Assembly: GCA_020536535.1 (NCBI GenBank)
Contig: JAHLWZ010000808.1
Coordinates: 62,001-126,000 of the forward strand
Origin: Pelomyxa schiedti
Taxonomy: Eukaryota; Evosea; Pelobiontida; Pelomyxidae
Reading direction: 5' to 3'
DNA: 64,000 nt
Both the position numbers and the translations under genes were made by a program. This document shows positions 40,836-54,000 of this stretch, in pieces; the stretch's first letter is position 1, and every line of letters begins with the position of its first letter. The notes beneath the pieces are model-generated. The model saw only the letters and a program-made list of their open reading frames with translations. It made no database searches and was not told the DNA's origin.

Positions 40836-43800
40836 TTAGTACAGAGACCTACCACAGTTGTAGCAGTGTGTTGCCTTTGTGGATCCTTGCAAGTTAGAGG
40901 TACCACAGTGCGAGCATTTTTCGCTGTCGCCTATGAATTCCGAGGGTAATTCTATGGGTTCATGGGTTACACTGATACTTGTTTCGGTTGTTGTGTTGTT
41001 GCTTGCTGATTCGGATGTTGTTGATGTTACTGCCATGGGTTCAGTTGAGCCTGTTGTTGCAGTTCCGGTTTCAGTAGTAGTTGCGGTTTCAGTTGCGGTT
41101 GCAGTTGTGGTTTCAGTTGCACTTGCAATTTCTGCTGTGTCTGAGTTTGTATTTGTTGAGAGAACTTGATGGTCATCATCCATTGAATTATGTGGTTCTA
41201 TGGTCACAGTGGTTGTTTCACTGAGCGGAGTGATAGATTCCACGGTTTTGATGGGTGGGGCAGCTGAACTTTGTGTATCGGTGCAGGTAACGCTCTTATC
41301 TGGTGTTGCTGTTGTCGGTGAAGGGGTTAATGTGGAATTCAGTTCTGAATAGGCAGTTTCAAGGGTGCTGGGTGATGTAGTGATGACGCCATCTTGTTTT
41401 GGGCTAATGCTATTGGAAGTCGTAGCTGAGCTATCTGCTGTGGGAGCCTTGGATGAACTGAGAGTAGACTCCGATAATCCAGTTCCTCAGAATAAAGTTA
41501 GAAATTCATGGGAACCCCATAAAGCATTACCTTCAAATGCTATTTGTTTCTTTTTATGTGGGGGAGCTGATTTGCTACTGGATGAGTCTTCCTGAGGCTC
41601 ACAGTCTTCCACCTATATGTTGTGGGTCTTAAAATTAACAAAAAAAAAAAAGCAAGTTAACTTGAATGGTGCAACGAGGGGTAACAAGGAACTCCCCCAG
41701 GGACTTTGCGTCATTATCTAGTGCATGTAGAATGCGTTTTTCATCTTCAAACTTGAGAACTTGGTTCTGAGGAGGTATTTCCTTTTTGAATGTTACTGAC
41801 AGTGCTACTTAATATACGCAGTATACCATAGCTTCAAGAACCAATAACTTTAAGTCACTGACGGTTGTAGAGCTGCTGATCTTAACATATGCACCTATTT
41901 TAACATTACCCTAGTGCCTACTTGAAAGATAAATACTTGAGTAACCAACGAAAGAATTGTACCACCCCATGAGTCGGCTACGGGAAACTGTGCACACAGT
42001 GTTAAAAAGTTTTGGAATTACAAATAAGTCTTACTTCTCTTAACCAGAACATCTTGACATGAAAATTGAGCCCGTTCAATTTCTTTTATCGTCTGGTAAT
42101 TGGTTGCACATGGTAGACAAACTTCGGGTGTACTAGTGTATTCAAGGAGGTCCGGCTCGAATGAATGAATATTCAATGGAGGGGTTTGATTAAACTCTTG
42201 ACAGGTAAAACTAATGGCTGTTCCTTTTTGTCCATATCTGAGTAGTAAAGGGTAATGCAAATCAAAGTAATGAATGTAAAAACTTGGTGCTCAATCTCAT
42301 AAAGGCCTCATTTGATATGAGCTGGAAAGGTGAACATGCTGTATAGTTGGAGATGTTTTTCATATCCCAGAATACAAATTTCGGTATGTTCATTGTAACC
42401 TTTCCATGTGGGCAGAGGAGGCAAGTAAAATCAAGAGGACCAGGCCTGTTTTCCCATGTTATTGAGACATTTCACAAAAGGCAAGTCCTACTTTGTTGTG
42501 CTTTGACCTGTTACATAACTCCGCCATGAAACATACCACTCTGTAGGAAGTAGAGAATATCTAAGAAGGTCACTAAATAAGTACCCGAAACTCACTTACG
42601 GGACATCAAGTCGAAGGTCATTGGGGTGTTTGATCATCTCGCCAATGAGTTCTCGTTCTTTTACCTGCACCCATAAGTATTCTTGCTGGAGAAAACCCGA
42701 CCCACCAATTCTTCAGCTGTTAGCTTGTTTTCCAGTATGCACTCGGCACACTCCCCGTTAGCAATCGGAAGGGTTACAGGTTCACCTCCTTCACAAAGAT
42801 CCACAAAATACTGCCAAATCTTGGTGAAAGTATTTTGTGAGTAAGATTTTGGTTAAACGTGAAACTTACATCAAGTGGTACAGGCAAGTAAGCTGACTTG
42901 GCATTGGGTAGGAGTTTCTTGTGAGGACACAGAATATTTGCTGTTAACCCTTGCACTGGAAACCTTGCCCCAAACCGCGATTTTTTCCAGTCTTTTGTAG
43001 AATTAACAGGATCAATTCAATTTTGGCATTTACCATCAATAAACTTCTTGCTAATATAAAAACCATCACGTGGGGGTGGGCCATATTCACATCTACTTAG
43101 AGTGGCACTGAGAGCACTTTTTTTTTCTTTATATGCTTTAGAGGCCGCTTTTTTCCCTAGCCAGGCCTTTTGGAGGAGAAAATGAATTTTTTAAATAAAA
43201 AAGAAGAGAAGAAAACCTGGAGGCACTCAACACAGCACTGATCATGGGATAGCTCTGGTCCACCATTGTAGTTTGAATGCAAGAATGTCCACATATTCTG
43301 TGCATCAAGTCAGTAAGTCAGCTGTAATGCATAAACTCACTGTGGTGATACGCTTCCTGAGGGGAGCTAGGTGCTTCCCCATGCTAACCTTGTTATGCTC
43401 ACAGAGAAGAGGTTTGTTATCGATGGGGGAAATGTCTGAATGGCCATTGAGCCATGAACTAAGCCAGGGCGTTGATATCCATCTGTAGTCCCTTGTGTTA
43501 GGTGCAGCTAGCCCCTTTTTGTGGTAAGATGAGAAGTAAAGAACGGGCCATTACCTCCAGACAGGAATCCAGATTGTCCAGGCAATTTTCAATGGCTCGT
43601 TTCTCTTTCAACTCCAGTGAGGCCAATTCTTGCATTTGTGTAACCAGTGATTGATTTTCTTTGAGTACCTCAGACACAGCTTTTGTTTGATAAGTTATCT
43701 TTCATCAATGGAGAAATAGTGCTGGAGGTACCTTGGCAAAAAGGAGTCGTTGTCGTGGAAGTTTCTTTAAGATGATACAAAAGCATGTAAGGTGTTTCAT

Positions 43801-46309
43801 TTCCTATTGTGGTTTGCATTACTTCTGGGTTTTTTTTTTCCCCCCATTACACACTCAGAGAATTTTCTGGTGGGAATCCAGCACACTCTGTGATTGTTGA
43901 GTCATTACATTGCCACCAATGTGACGTCTTGCTAAAATCAAGTGAGTACTTATTAAAATATTTAAAATGTTTTAAACCTGTCTAAGAGAAAAGTGATATA
44001 ATGACCTCCTGTGTTTGTATTAGGGATAGATGTCTTGAAAAAATGCCACCTTGTGCAGATTTTCCAACATGGCAAACAACAGCAAACAACTTATAAATAG
44101 CGTGAACTGCAGCCGAATCTCCTTGTGGGAAAAGTGCTTTTGTGTCTATAAACCCAGGATACGCTATTTCGTTCATAATCTATGTAGAATACTAAGTATG
44201 CTTAACTGAGGTAAAAAAAAAACCTTCACTTCAGAACGGGACAAGGAAGAAAAAGAAAACCTCACTAGTTGCAAATTCAGAATCTAAGTACCGTGAAAAG
44301 AAAAAATGGAGTCAACTGTTGAACCTCCGGAAATCTTGTCACTCGGGCTACTCGACGAATTTGTCCCAAGTTAGGACATTTACAACGATCAAAACGGTAA
44401 TCGCTATTTGAAATTTGGTCTTTAAACTAAAAATATTAAATGCAGTTACCCTGGTATGGCTTCTTCTGAGAAGTATTCTTTGATACAATCCCCAATAGTG
44501 TTTGACTTCTAAGTAGGATTAGACATACTTATCTTTCGATTGTCTCAGTGAAATACTGTGATACAAAGCTTAATTTCAAAAAAAGGTTCTCTCTGTAAGC
44601 TGGATTCTTTGCAAACAGTACACCTCGTAACATATTCCATATCCCCTCCAAGGGAATTAGTGATCTGTTATATCAAATAAATCTCGTACCAGTAATTAAG
44701 GAGGAAATCCTCTCTTTGTCTCCAGGTGATTGAGAAAAAATTCCCTCTACAACATGGGATAGTAAGTTGTAGAACCTGTTCCCTGTGACTTCCTTTATTT
44801 AACAAACTAATCATACTCATGAGGGTCTTGCTGTATCTTTGTATCGATATTTGCTGCTTGGGCTAGAGCGCTTATTGAAATACTCTTCCGTAAAGAGAAA
44901 TGCATAGCTGCAACAATCTTCTGAAGTTCAGCACATATTTTCAGTTTTACAGGGTCGACTCCTTGGGAGTTCTTTTTACGTTGAATTTTGAGTTATTGAG
45001 TTCCAGTAAATAGACCTCAGGATTCCAGTGAAGTAACATCTGTGAGAGTGACGGGTCAGCTGAGATGCATTGCACGACTGAATTCATGTAACAAGTGGAG
45101 CCAAGATTCTGAGGGAAAATCAGGTTTAGTTGAACCACAGCTGTCGGAATACTGATAGGCCAACAAATGGCACAGAAAAAGAGATTCCATCAGGAAATTC
45201 CAGAGAAGACGCCTGCAAATGCAACCCATCTTGACAGAGAGACTGCTGTGCGTGAGAATCACATTCCATCTGCGTAGTCAGTTCCCCCGACTTTTGAGTG
45301 CCAACCACTTGTGACACGGGAGAAATTTTCACTCTCAGTGTGGACCTGAGAGCAGTACCATTCGGGTGTGATGCAGCCACCCTTTTGGATACAAGTTTAG
45401 TCATCAAGTCCTCCACCCGCTGTTGCTGTTGCTGCAGATACAGCGCCGAGCTCTCCAGCCTGGACCCAGCAAAATTTACTCCTACAGAGGCCGCAACAGA
45501 ACCCGTGCCAACACTAGAAGCCGCGGGAGAAGCTGGCGCTGCAGAAGCCAGCATGTGCCGCGCAGATAGCAACTGTTCAAGGTCTCTGTCAACCAGGCCC
45601 AAAAAGCAGTTGGGATTCGACGTGCAGTGGGGCGAAACGGCGTCCTTGACACCACTGGAAGCCGAGGAAGTGGAGCTGGAGGATGATGTGCTTGAGAAGG
45701 AGAATTGTGCACTGCCTGTCACAGACGTGCCTCCCCATGACGAGGTTTCCCAGAATGGGGTTATTGCATAGGGACTCTTTTTGCATACAGTGTCATTCAA
45801 CCTGTACAGTAAATCGAAGCCCTCCTCCTCTACAAAAAGCCACATATTCGTCAGGGAAAAGCGAAAAACGGTTTGCAAAAAGGGAGAAAAGTACTTAAGG
45901 AAAGAGGATCGGGCTTTGCGAGGTACTCTCTAACCTTGGTTTTGCGTGCCCAGTCAAACTGCATTTTTAGTGGTTTCCTTGTTTTTTCGGCTTTGCCGCT
46001 ACACAGTTTTTGATCATCAAATTGGTTCTTCTCACCGAATTGGTGCTGAGTCACACTCACTGGTCCAACGCCAAGGCACCATGTGCTACCGAGTAAGCGC
46101 ATAGGATTCTCAGGTTCACAGGGGGGTTTTCTGATGGTTTTGACAGGTACCAGACAGGATCGAAAAAATAGTTCTGGACCCCAGTGGAAAAGTGCACTCC
46201 CTTTGGCCAACTGCACTTTGCAGAAAGACTCGTTGTACACATCAGGGATCCATTCCAAGAACAGAGTTTTACTAACGGACCCATTGGCAAATTGGCCTGC
46301 CATCCCCAT
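40836..46309 (-). CDS. USP48-like ubiquitin-specific protease with DUSP and Ubl regions and a C-terminal zinc ribbon
   Basis: Cys deubiquitinase of the USP class. The N-terminus MGMAGQFANGSVSKTLFLEW leads to VSPHCTSNPNCFLGLVD (about 45640-45580), the N-C-x-N-P-N-C-like element found before the catalytic domain of USP48 and plant UBP26. The Cys box is NLGSTCYMNSVVQ (about 45110-45065). Later exons carry DUSP-like segments, for example NYNGGPELSHDQCCVECLQ (about 43270-43210) and WLNGHSDISPIDNKPLL. A ubiquitin-like block follows: STTVSDLKLLVLEAM and VLKFEDEKRILHALDND (about 41870-41680). The tail is a long Thr/Ser/Ala repeat region and ends in CSHCGTSNLQGSTKATHC plus YNCGRSLY, a four-Cys zinc ribbon I do not know from USP48. 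Many short introns, not all placed; the His box was not pinned. Confidence 0.78.
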
Positions 46310-46314
46310 CTAAA
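46310..46314. other. 5-bp gap between two head-to-head start codons
   Basis: The chosen ATG of the USP48-like gene ends at 46309 and the RhoGEF ATG begins at 46315. The sequence around is GC-poor (catctaaaatgc). If both starts are right, promoters and 5' leaders must lie inside the opposite gene. Confidence 0.5.
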
Positions 46315-49008
46315 ATGCAATCAGCAACAACCCTGGACGACGAGTACTACACCCCGCAGCCCCAGTTATATTCACGCGGGGAAGAAGCGCAAGTCCCCGC
46401 CACCACCACCACTGGCCCCCTCGCCATCGACGACTGCTACTCCTGCTACGACTACTACGACGCTCCGTCCTCCTCCCCCATCACCATCACCACTACGTCG
46501 TCTTCCCCTCCCGGCTCCCGCCTGCAGCAGCAGCCTCAGCGACCTGAGGCCCCCCCTTCATCGAAAACCGAAACCACCACTACAACTACTACCACAACTA
46601 CGGTCTCATGGTCGCGGGAGGGCGAAAGTGCCGAGGGCGGGGAAGTGAATGTGAATTATGGTTGCTGCGGGGATGACAAGGAGAAGGCGGATGGGGGCTC
46701 GTCGCCTCTGTGTGCTGTGAATTCCTTCACTACCACTAACAACACCACCAACACCACCAACACCACCACCACCAACAACAACAACAACAACAACAACAAT
46801 GTGCACCACAACTACTACAACATTTACATCCAAGCTTCTTCTTCTTCGACTTCACAACCACCATCTCCTGGGGAGAAGGAAGCCAGCGCTATCGGCAAGG
46901 TAGTTTCTGGTCATGTTGATGTGGATATCCCACCTCCGGACATGCCCCCACCAACAACACCACCTGTCAATGTTGATAAGCGCATTGAGGCTAATACAAA
47001 TTCGGAACCTGTACTTACACCGGAGGACCACAAGCGTTTTTCCATTGGCGAGGAGCTTATTTCTTCAGAAAGGCAATTTATTGCATTAATGGAAGATGGC
47101 ACAAGGGTGAGCACTCTTTCTTTTTCCCGTTTGAAAGTCATTCATTGCAAGTTCTAGGCACTGTTGCAATACCTCCTAACCCCTGAGGCATCAAAAGACT
47201 CGGATTTTGCTGACAAAAAGCTTATGCTTAGAGACCTCGAGAAGTTAATAGAGATTCACAAAGAGTATCACTTCTACCTTTCCACCTTAGTTTTTGTAAC
47301 AAAAATGGGTGCAGATTCTTGAATGTATTAGGGCCACATCGAAACATTGGAGAGAGAATACTACAACAACTCGCTTCCTGGAAGTCGTTGTACTCGGTCT
47401 ATGTGACAAGAAAAATGGTTCAACAAATGGAACTCAATCTGGAAGAAATGTTGGTAACTTGATTGCCTTCACCAATAAACTACTAATATCCCTCCCTTAG
47501 AGTAATACTAGCTCCGAACCTGAAGATAATTTTCTTCAAGAACCTTTCAACCAAATCTACAAAAGTACTTGCCTCCCAATATAAGAGAAACATTAACAAC
47601 AGTTTCGCAGTTATTAGCTTGTTCAAAAGAATCGCTGATGCAACACCTGCTTCCCACATGGATCACACCAACACCACTGATGTAATCACTCAATTCCAAG
47701 AAATTGGTGACTACGTTGTAGCGTACCGTATACTTGGCAAAATTAAGAACTACAAGGGCCCTACTATTGCATCTCCTACCTCAGTTCAATCTCTTGTCCG
47801 CCATGGCCCTGCCATTGTAGACAGTTCGAACAGGTCACTTTTAAAGTAAATGGTCTCCTACTTAATGTCACTAGATATTTGTGGTTATTCACTGGCACAC
47901 TTGTTCTGACAAAATTCGTGAAGACAAATACAAAACAGCCTTACAAGTACAAACAAGCTGTAGAACTTTTCCGATGTGCTGTGGATCTCCTTTCTACACC
48001 CAAAGGGAATGCATTTCGGATCACTAGTCCCGCTTGCCGTGGGACAATTGAGGTATCATCCAACAGAGACGACTGGGTGTTAGACATTAAGCGCCTAGTG
48101 GCTGCGTCTTTGGCTGATCAACTAAACGAAGCTGGGAAATCCGCAAGTGCAAACAAGTCTGTCGTTCAGAGACAACGCGAAGCGTTTTTGAAAAATGAGG
48201 TAAAGAGAAAGGAAGTAATGACCAAGATTTCTCTGGGAGAAACTGAATATCTTGTTACTCTTCACGACCTTCAAGAAGTCAGCAATGCATAACAAATACA
48301 ACCGACTTACCCTCCTTAGGCACTCCAGTCTGTCAATGAGAAACTGTTACTCTCAGATGATGTCAATAGAAAGCAGGCCAAGCCTTTCCATGTACTTTAC
48401 AATGATATAGCAGATATGATCAAGTTTCATGAAGGGTAAGAAAAATTTCTCCCAATAAAATGCCTCACTCCTGCTCAAGATTGCACACGCTGTTGACGCG
48501 AAGAGTTGCAGAGTGGGACACTAGGTCCACTGTCTCTGATATTTTCACTGATCAGGCAAACAAGATTCTCTAATTGTTACCGTACTTACATCTGCCCAGT
48601 TGCCAGCACTTCGAAAGAAATATGTCAGTTACACAAAGAAGCACAGCGAGAAGCTTAAAACGGCAGAGGATTTCATCCGCGGGCACCCGGACCTCTTCAA
48701 CAAGATTTCCGTATCTCGTTCACTGCAATCTTTCGCCACCTACTAACTCCACCATCCAACCATTCCTCTTTGTTTGGCAACAGGGCGAATCCCCCGAAGT
48801 ACTCCGGCAGCTCCTGTCGGCTCCCCTGTTCCGAATCTCGCAGTATTGCGCGCTGTGCCAAGAGCTTCTCGAGTGCACCAACTGCGGCCACTTTGACCAC
48901 GACCGCACCAGCCAATTGGTGCGCAAGATGGAGGAGCTATCCAGCACTGTATCGACTGCGTACGCCGCTGCAACTACGGCGAAAACTTCACCCTCCCACC
49001 GCTCCTGA
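46315..49008 (+). CDS. RhoGEF with DH-PH-DH architecture and low-complexity N-terminus
   Basis: Guanine-nucleotide exchange factor for Rho/Rac GTPases, so a likely regulator of actin. The first exon (46315 to about 47105) codes for a low-complexity leader with T10 and N9 runs, then the first DH domain begins at EDHKRFSIGEELISSERQFI. It continues through LMLRDLEKLIEIHKEYHFYL, and KRIADATPASHMDH. A PH-like region follows (RYLWLFTGTLVLTKFV, then NAFRITSPACRGTIEVSSNR and DDWVLDIKRLVAASLADQLN). A second DH follows: SLGETEYLVTLHDLQEALQS, PFHVLYNDIADMIKFHEG and SYTKKHSEKLKTAEDFIRGH, then PEVLRQLLSAPLFRISQYCA. The C-terminus is helical and ends KTSPSHRS. About ten introns. Two DH modules in one chain suggest action on two GTPases or an inactive partner domain. 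Confidence 0.8.
46572..46803 (+). repeat. ACN/AAC trinucleotide runs coding for poly-Thr and poly-Asn
   Basis: Two blocks, at about 46572-46602 (Thr) and about 46730-46800 (Thr then nine or more Asn). Low-complexity coding microsatellites of the kind common in amoebozoan proteins. Confidence 0.8.
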
Positions 49009-49191
49009 GACTGTCACAGCCACACAACAAACTCTCATTGTGAATTCACCCACCCACACCGTGTACACGTAACAAGAGATATCTCGTTTTCCCAGGGACC
49101 CAGGTGGTTTTTCCATAACACTAAAACACAGCCGTCCCTGCGCGTTTCAAAGAATAACGGTTGAAAGGTGACAAGACAAAAAGTGGTGGGG

Positions 49192-50903
49192 TCAGTCTTC
49201 CTCGTCTGGAGTATGTACAAGGGGGAAACATTTGGTGAGTTGGTGCAGGATTACTTCGAATGTCGGTCTTGTGGCCGGATCTGGGGCCCAGCACTTTGGG
49301 ATGAGCTCGATGGCCTTGCCGCAAACTCCTGGGGGAGCGACGATCTCGGGTCTCTCGCCGTTCAGTAACTTCCGCGTGACTTCAAAGTGGTTCGTGACTT
49401 CTTGGAATGGCGTTTGGCCGGTCACCATCTGGTAAAGCATGACGCCGAAGCTAGGGTATTTTGGGAATATTTGTTTTTTCATTGTGCATTAGCATTGCGT
49501 TGAACTAAAGAAAGGAAGTTTACCTGTAAACGTCAGCTTTTAGGTCGTAGTCAGTGCCTGTAACGACTTCGGGAGCCATGTAGGTTGGAGTGCCTGTTGC
49601 TATGGTCATCTTTTGGCGAGCAGATGAAGATATTGTCTTGGCCAGGCCAAAGTCGCACAGCTTTACAAGAAGTGGGTCTAACTCAGATACAAGTACATTT
49701 TGAGGTTTAATGTCCCTAACGCTCTGTTTAGACAATGGAAAAAAGGGAAGAAGCTGTACCTATGTATTACACCTTTGCTATGCAGGAACGCTATGCCCTT
49801 TGCCATGCAAATTGCAGCGTGCGCTATTTCTGCAGGTGTCAGTCTTCTTGCATCCAGTAGAGACGCGAGGCTTCCGTATTGAACAAATTCACTCACAATG
49901 CAAAAAGGGTCTCCCTCCGTTTCCGGAATAATAACTCCATATGTTGTAACGATGTTCTTGTAGAAGGTCAGTGAGAAAAAGCTGCCCAAAGGGGGAAAAT
50001 TAACTGGGTGATTTCCAAGGGAAGCAATTCCCTTTATTTCTGTCTCAAATTCAGTAGTAGTCATTGGGTAAAACTGCTTCACAGCGACAGTTGTCCCTCT
50101 CCAGGATCCCTTTGACACTCTTCCTGTAGCACCTGCCCCTGAAATGAGAGTAAGAGAGTACCTTCCAGAGAACAATAGCGTTGGTTACCGATTACATCAC
50201 CAAATGTGACTTCTTCTCTGGCAATAAAATTGAACACAAATGAAATCGACTGTGCCCGGATGAAAGATGGATGCTTGCTCAAATGAGTTGACCCTCTTAC
50301 AACAGGAGAGGTAAACAATGACAATATTGCAGGATTTTCCGTCAGATCAAGAGGAGACTCGCCAGACTTGTTCGGTACCGTCGGATCTAAGAATAACGGT
50401 TTGGCCTTTTCCCCAAAAATGCCTCTCACACACACAGAACACATACACAGAACACGCACCCGCACGCACACGCACACGCACATACCAGCGCCATATTGCT
50501 TGAGTTGCTTGACAACTTCCAGGTGGCCCTGGGCACAAGCAAAGTGCATAGCCGTGAACCCGTTCTTATTTACAGCGGCCACGTCGGCGCCGGCCTGGAT
50601 AAGCAGGGCCACCGACTGCGCGTTGCCCCCCTTGGACGCGTAGTGCAGCGGCGTCTCCTGCGTGTTGGTGTTCCTGCAGTTGGCGTCCACGAACTCGCGG
50701 CCGTGCATCAGCAGCAGCTCCAGGGCCTGCGGGTGCGGCCCCCACGCCGCCACGTGGAGCAGGGACCACGGCTCCCCGGGGTCCTGGCGCACCAGGTCGG
50801 GGAAGTGCTTGAGCAGCCTCTTGAGCTCCTCGATGTTGCCGTGCTCCGCTGCCTCGAAGGCCTTGGACTTGGCTTTCGCTCTCGCCGACGCACTGGCTCC
50901 CAT
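49192..50903 (-). CDS. Ankyrin-repeat TKL-type protein kinase, probably N-myristoylated
   Basis: The start MGASASARAKAK (50903) fits an N-myristoylation signal (Gly2, Ser6). Ankyrin repeats follow: AAEHGNIEELKRLLKHFPDL, SLLHVAAWGPHPQALELLL, TPLHYASKGGNAQSVALLIQ, and AMHFACAQGHLEVVKQLKQY, closed across an intron by GADPTVPNKSGESPLDL. The kinase domain has GAGATGRVSKGSWRGTTVAV (glycine loop and catalytic Lys), GVIHR/DIKPQNVLV (catalytic loop split by an intron), VKLCDFGLAKT (DFG), GTPTYMAPEVVTG (APE) and FGVMLYQMVTGQTPF. It ends CFPLVHTPDEED. The WRGTTVAVK signature is typical of TKL/MLK-like and ILK-like kinases of amoebae. All catalytic residues are kept. A membrane-attached signalling role is inferred. 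About eight introns. Confidence 0.88.
50387..50485 (-). repeat. GT/CA-rich simple repeat filling a 99-nt intron
   Basis: On the + strand the intron of the ankyrin kinase gene carries cacacacagaacacatacacagaac-like CA and CACGCA repeats (about 50430-50484). GT..AG borders are at 50485 and 50387. Confidence 0.75.
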
Positions 50904-51086
50904 TATTTTGTTCTTGTGTGGTGGCGGGTGCAACAAGCCAAAGCGTCTGTTTGGTTATTGATCAAAAAAAAATGTGTTTTTTGTTTGTCTTGGTGGCAGG
51001 TAGGTAGAGAGAAAGTACATGGTGATGTTGGTGAATGGCCTTTATTGGAAACCACTCGTAAGGAGGTTTTTTTGAGGGTTGAGGAA

Positions 51087-54000
51087 TCAGCAAGATACTG
51101 TGAGCCTGACAAGGAGGAGGCTTCGGCTTACCTTTTGGGCTGGTTTGACAAGAACTTCGGACACCATATAGGAGCAATCAAGCTTCCCTGGTACGGGTGG
51201 GCAGTAGAGTGGAACAGACATCTTCATGGCAGCTAAGGTGAGGAGTACATCACCCGGAATTACTTTCTGGCCAACGGTGACAGAGATGGATTCAATGTGG
51301 CCGGATATGGGCGCCCTGATTTCACCCGGAGCGCATACAACGGGCGCGGAACTCTCTGACTTTTCTTTGGTGCTTGTGCTGGAGTTATCATTTGCGGCGC
51401 CGACGCAGTGAACTGGTGCCGAGTCATCCAGGAAGTGCAGGGTTCTAGTTTTCTGTAAACTAACGGGCTCGATGCGCTGTAGTTGTATTGTAGTAACACT
51501 GAGGGAATCGGCGCCGGGGGGAGGCATCGAGTCGGCGGCGGGTGGAGTCATTCCCTCCGTACAATGATTTTCGGCAAGAAGTGAGTAGTTGTGAAGAGTT
51601 GTTGAGCCGCCGATGGACATGCCAGTAAAGAAAACACGGGAAGTGAGGCCTCGTGTCAGGGTGCCATATTCTTTTGTGAATTCGGCGTTCTTACCCAGAT
51701 AGGCACGAGGGAACAATGCACAAGCCAACAGGCTTTCGATTGGTACAGGATCTGAAGTGCCATACGCAGACTGTATTTTGGCGGTCAGTTCTTCGAAATT
51801 TGCATCAACTGGAACTTGGTTGCGTTTCGTTGCAGGATCAGTCTGAGTTGCTGCAAGAACATTTGCGGGGAACCCATGGTGTGGAACACCCAATGCACCA
51901 TTTAGCATATCTTTAACTGATTGAGGGAGCTCCCACCGGGCTGTATCTGAAAGCAGTGCTTGCTCTGGAGTCATATTACGACTGACCATATGGACAGCAA
52001 GATCTCCAACAACTCTGCTAGAGGGAGTTACCTTGATTACACGACCAAGTGCTTCGTCAGCCAGGGCGTACGCTTCAAGAACACGCGGCATGAGGTGAGC
52101 AATGCCCAGTTGTTTGCACTGATCGCACAGATTGGTATACTGGCCTCCTGGCATTGCAAAGCGGAAAGCTGAGGTTGAGGGAATATTATGGGCGTTGTAA
52201 ATGGAGTACCACGGTGCCCGCACAACTCCCTTCCACGCGTCATCAATTGGTTCTAACCACTCTGATTCAATTTTAAGTTGCCTTGGAGCTCGTCGCATAT
52301 ATTTGAGTGCAACACAGAGGGCCGCGAGGGATGGTTGTGAAGGTGACGCCGACATACACTGAGGGGCGCATACATCAACTACTTCGCACCCGGCCTGCAC
52401 CATGGCAATTATTGTTTGCAATGCAAGACCTGAGCTATCATGTGTATGGAAATGTATAGGAAGTTGGTTATTGGTCGCTTCACGCAAGGCATTCAAAAGA
52501 GGGAGAGCATGAGATGGCTTAACCATTCCAGCCATATCTTTTATGGCAAGAATATGAGCTCCAGCTGCAACAATTTGTTTAGCTACGGACTTGTAATAAT
52601 CAAGTGTGTAAATCGTTTCTTTCTCACTTTCAAAATCTCCGGTAAAGCAGATGGCCATTTCGACAATCTTACCACAAGCAGAAGCTGCCTTGGCAACCTC
52701 TGTCATACGACTTACGTCATTGAAACAGTCGAATATGCGGAACACATCAATTCCACTTTGTGCAGCAGTTTTGACAAACTGATGTACAACATTTCTGGAC
52801 TGACGAGCAGAGGCAACGATATTTTCTCCACGAATTAGCATCTGTAGTGCTACAGTCTTGGGAAGTGTCGCTCTAATAAGACGTAGTCGCTCCCAGGGGT
52901 CTTCACTTAGGAATTCTAGGCAAGATTCGAATGTTGCACCACCCCACATTTCAGCAGAGAAGAAAGAGGAGCTCTTTGAGAGTGGAGAGGAAGCCATTAC
53001 TTGACATATTGCCAGCAGGTCTCGAGTTCTCACACGGGTTGCAAGCAAACTCTGCTGCCCGTCTCTCATTGCAGTATCGGTAACAAAGACTTGTCTCTTT
53101 CCCTTCTCTAGTAGCCATTGTGAAACTGCTTTTGGACCATAAGCGTCCAAGATAGTTTTCATTGATGATGTATCGTCCGATTTCGTGAAATCGGGGCACA
53201 CTACAGACTCAGATGCCCGTGGTGTGCTTGCTCCGAAATTAAACTGTGGTACAATCAATTCAAGTGCCTCTACTTGAGTTGCTGAATCCCCCATAGCAGC
53301 CCATTGGTCCTTTCGTTGACCAAGAGTCGTATTTGTTATGTACTTGATATATGGTTGAGCTGGGTAAATTTTCGGCACGGGCCTGCTGAAAATAGGGGGA
53401 ATAGACTTGCTCAAATTTGCTAGGAGTTCTTGTTTTTCCTTGGGCTTGAGTTCACGGATAGCTTGCGGGAACATGCGCCTGTATTTAGCAGATCTTCGAT
53501 CAAGTAATTCTTTGCCGTTCAAGTCAGCAAGTGATAGAAGCGACTTCAGAATAAATCTACGTATTTCATTGGCTGTCCCCCAAATATCGCCAGGGATCTC
53601 AGTGATTATATGGTCAACAAGACCTAAACTATGAAGCTTTGCTGCGTTCCAACCAAGTGAGGTGGTTATTTCATTCGCTTGAGCAGTAGTACAAGATTGC
53701 CGCCGCAAGAGTGCAACGGACTCGGGCGTCATTACACCAAGGTACCCTGAAGAGAGAATAGCTGAGTAGTCGGAGTAGCACAGACATGCTGCTCCACCAG
53801 AGCTCGCTTCAGAAATAATCACAGTGATGATGGGTACGGAGCATTTCGAAAGAGATAGAAGTAAAGCAGCCATTGATTGATACACACCCTTAGCTTCCTC
53901 AAAGAAATTTGGAACAGCACCAGGTGAGTCAACCAAAATTACAATGGGGAACTGCCACTTTGCTGCCATTCGAGCAAGGCGTCGCGCAAAGCGTAGGTCT

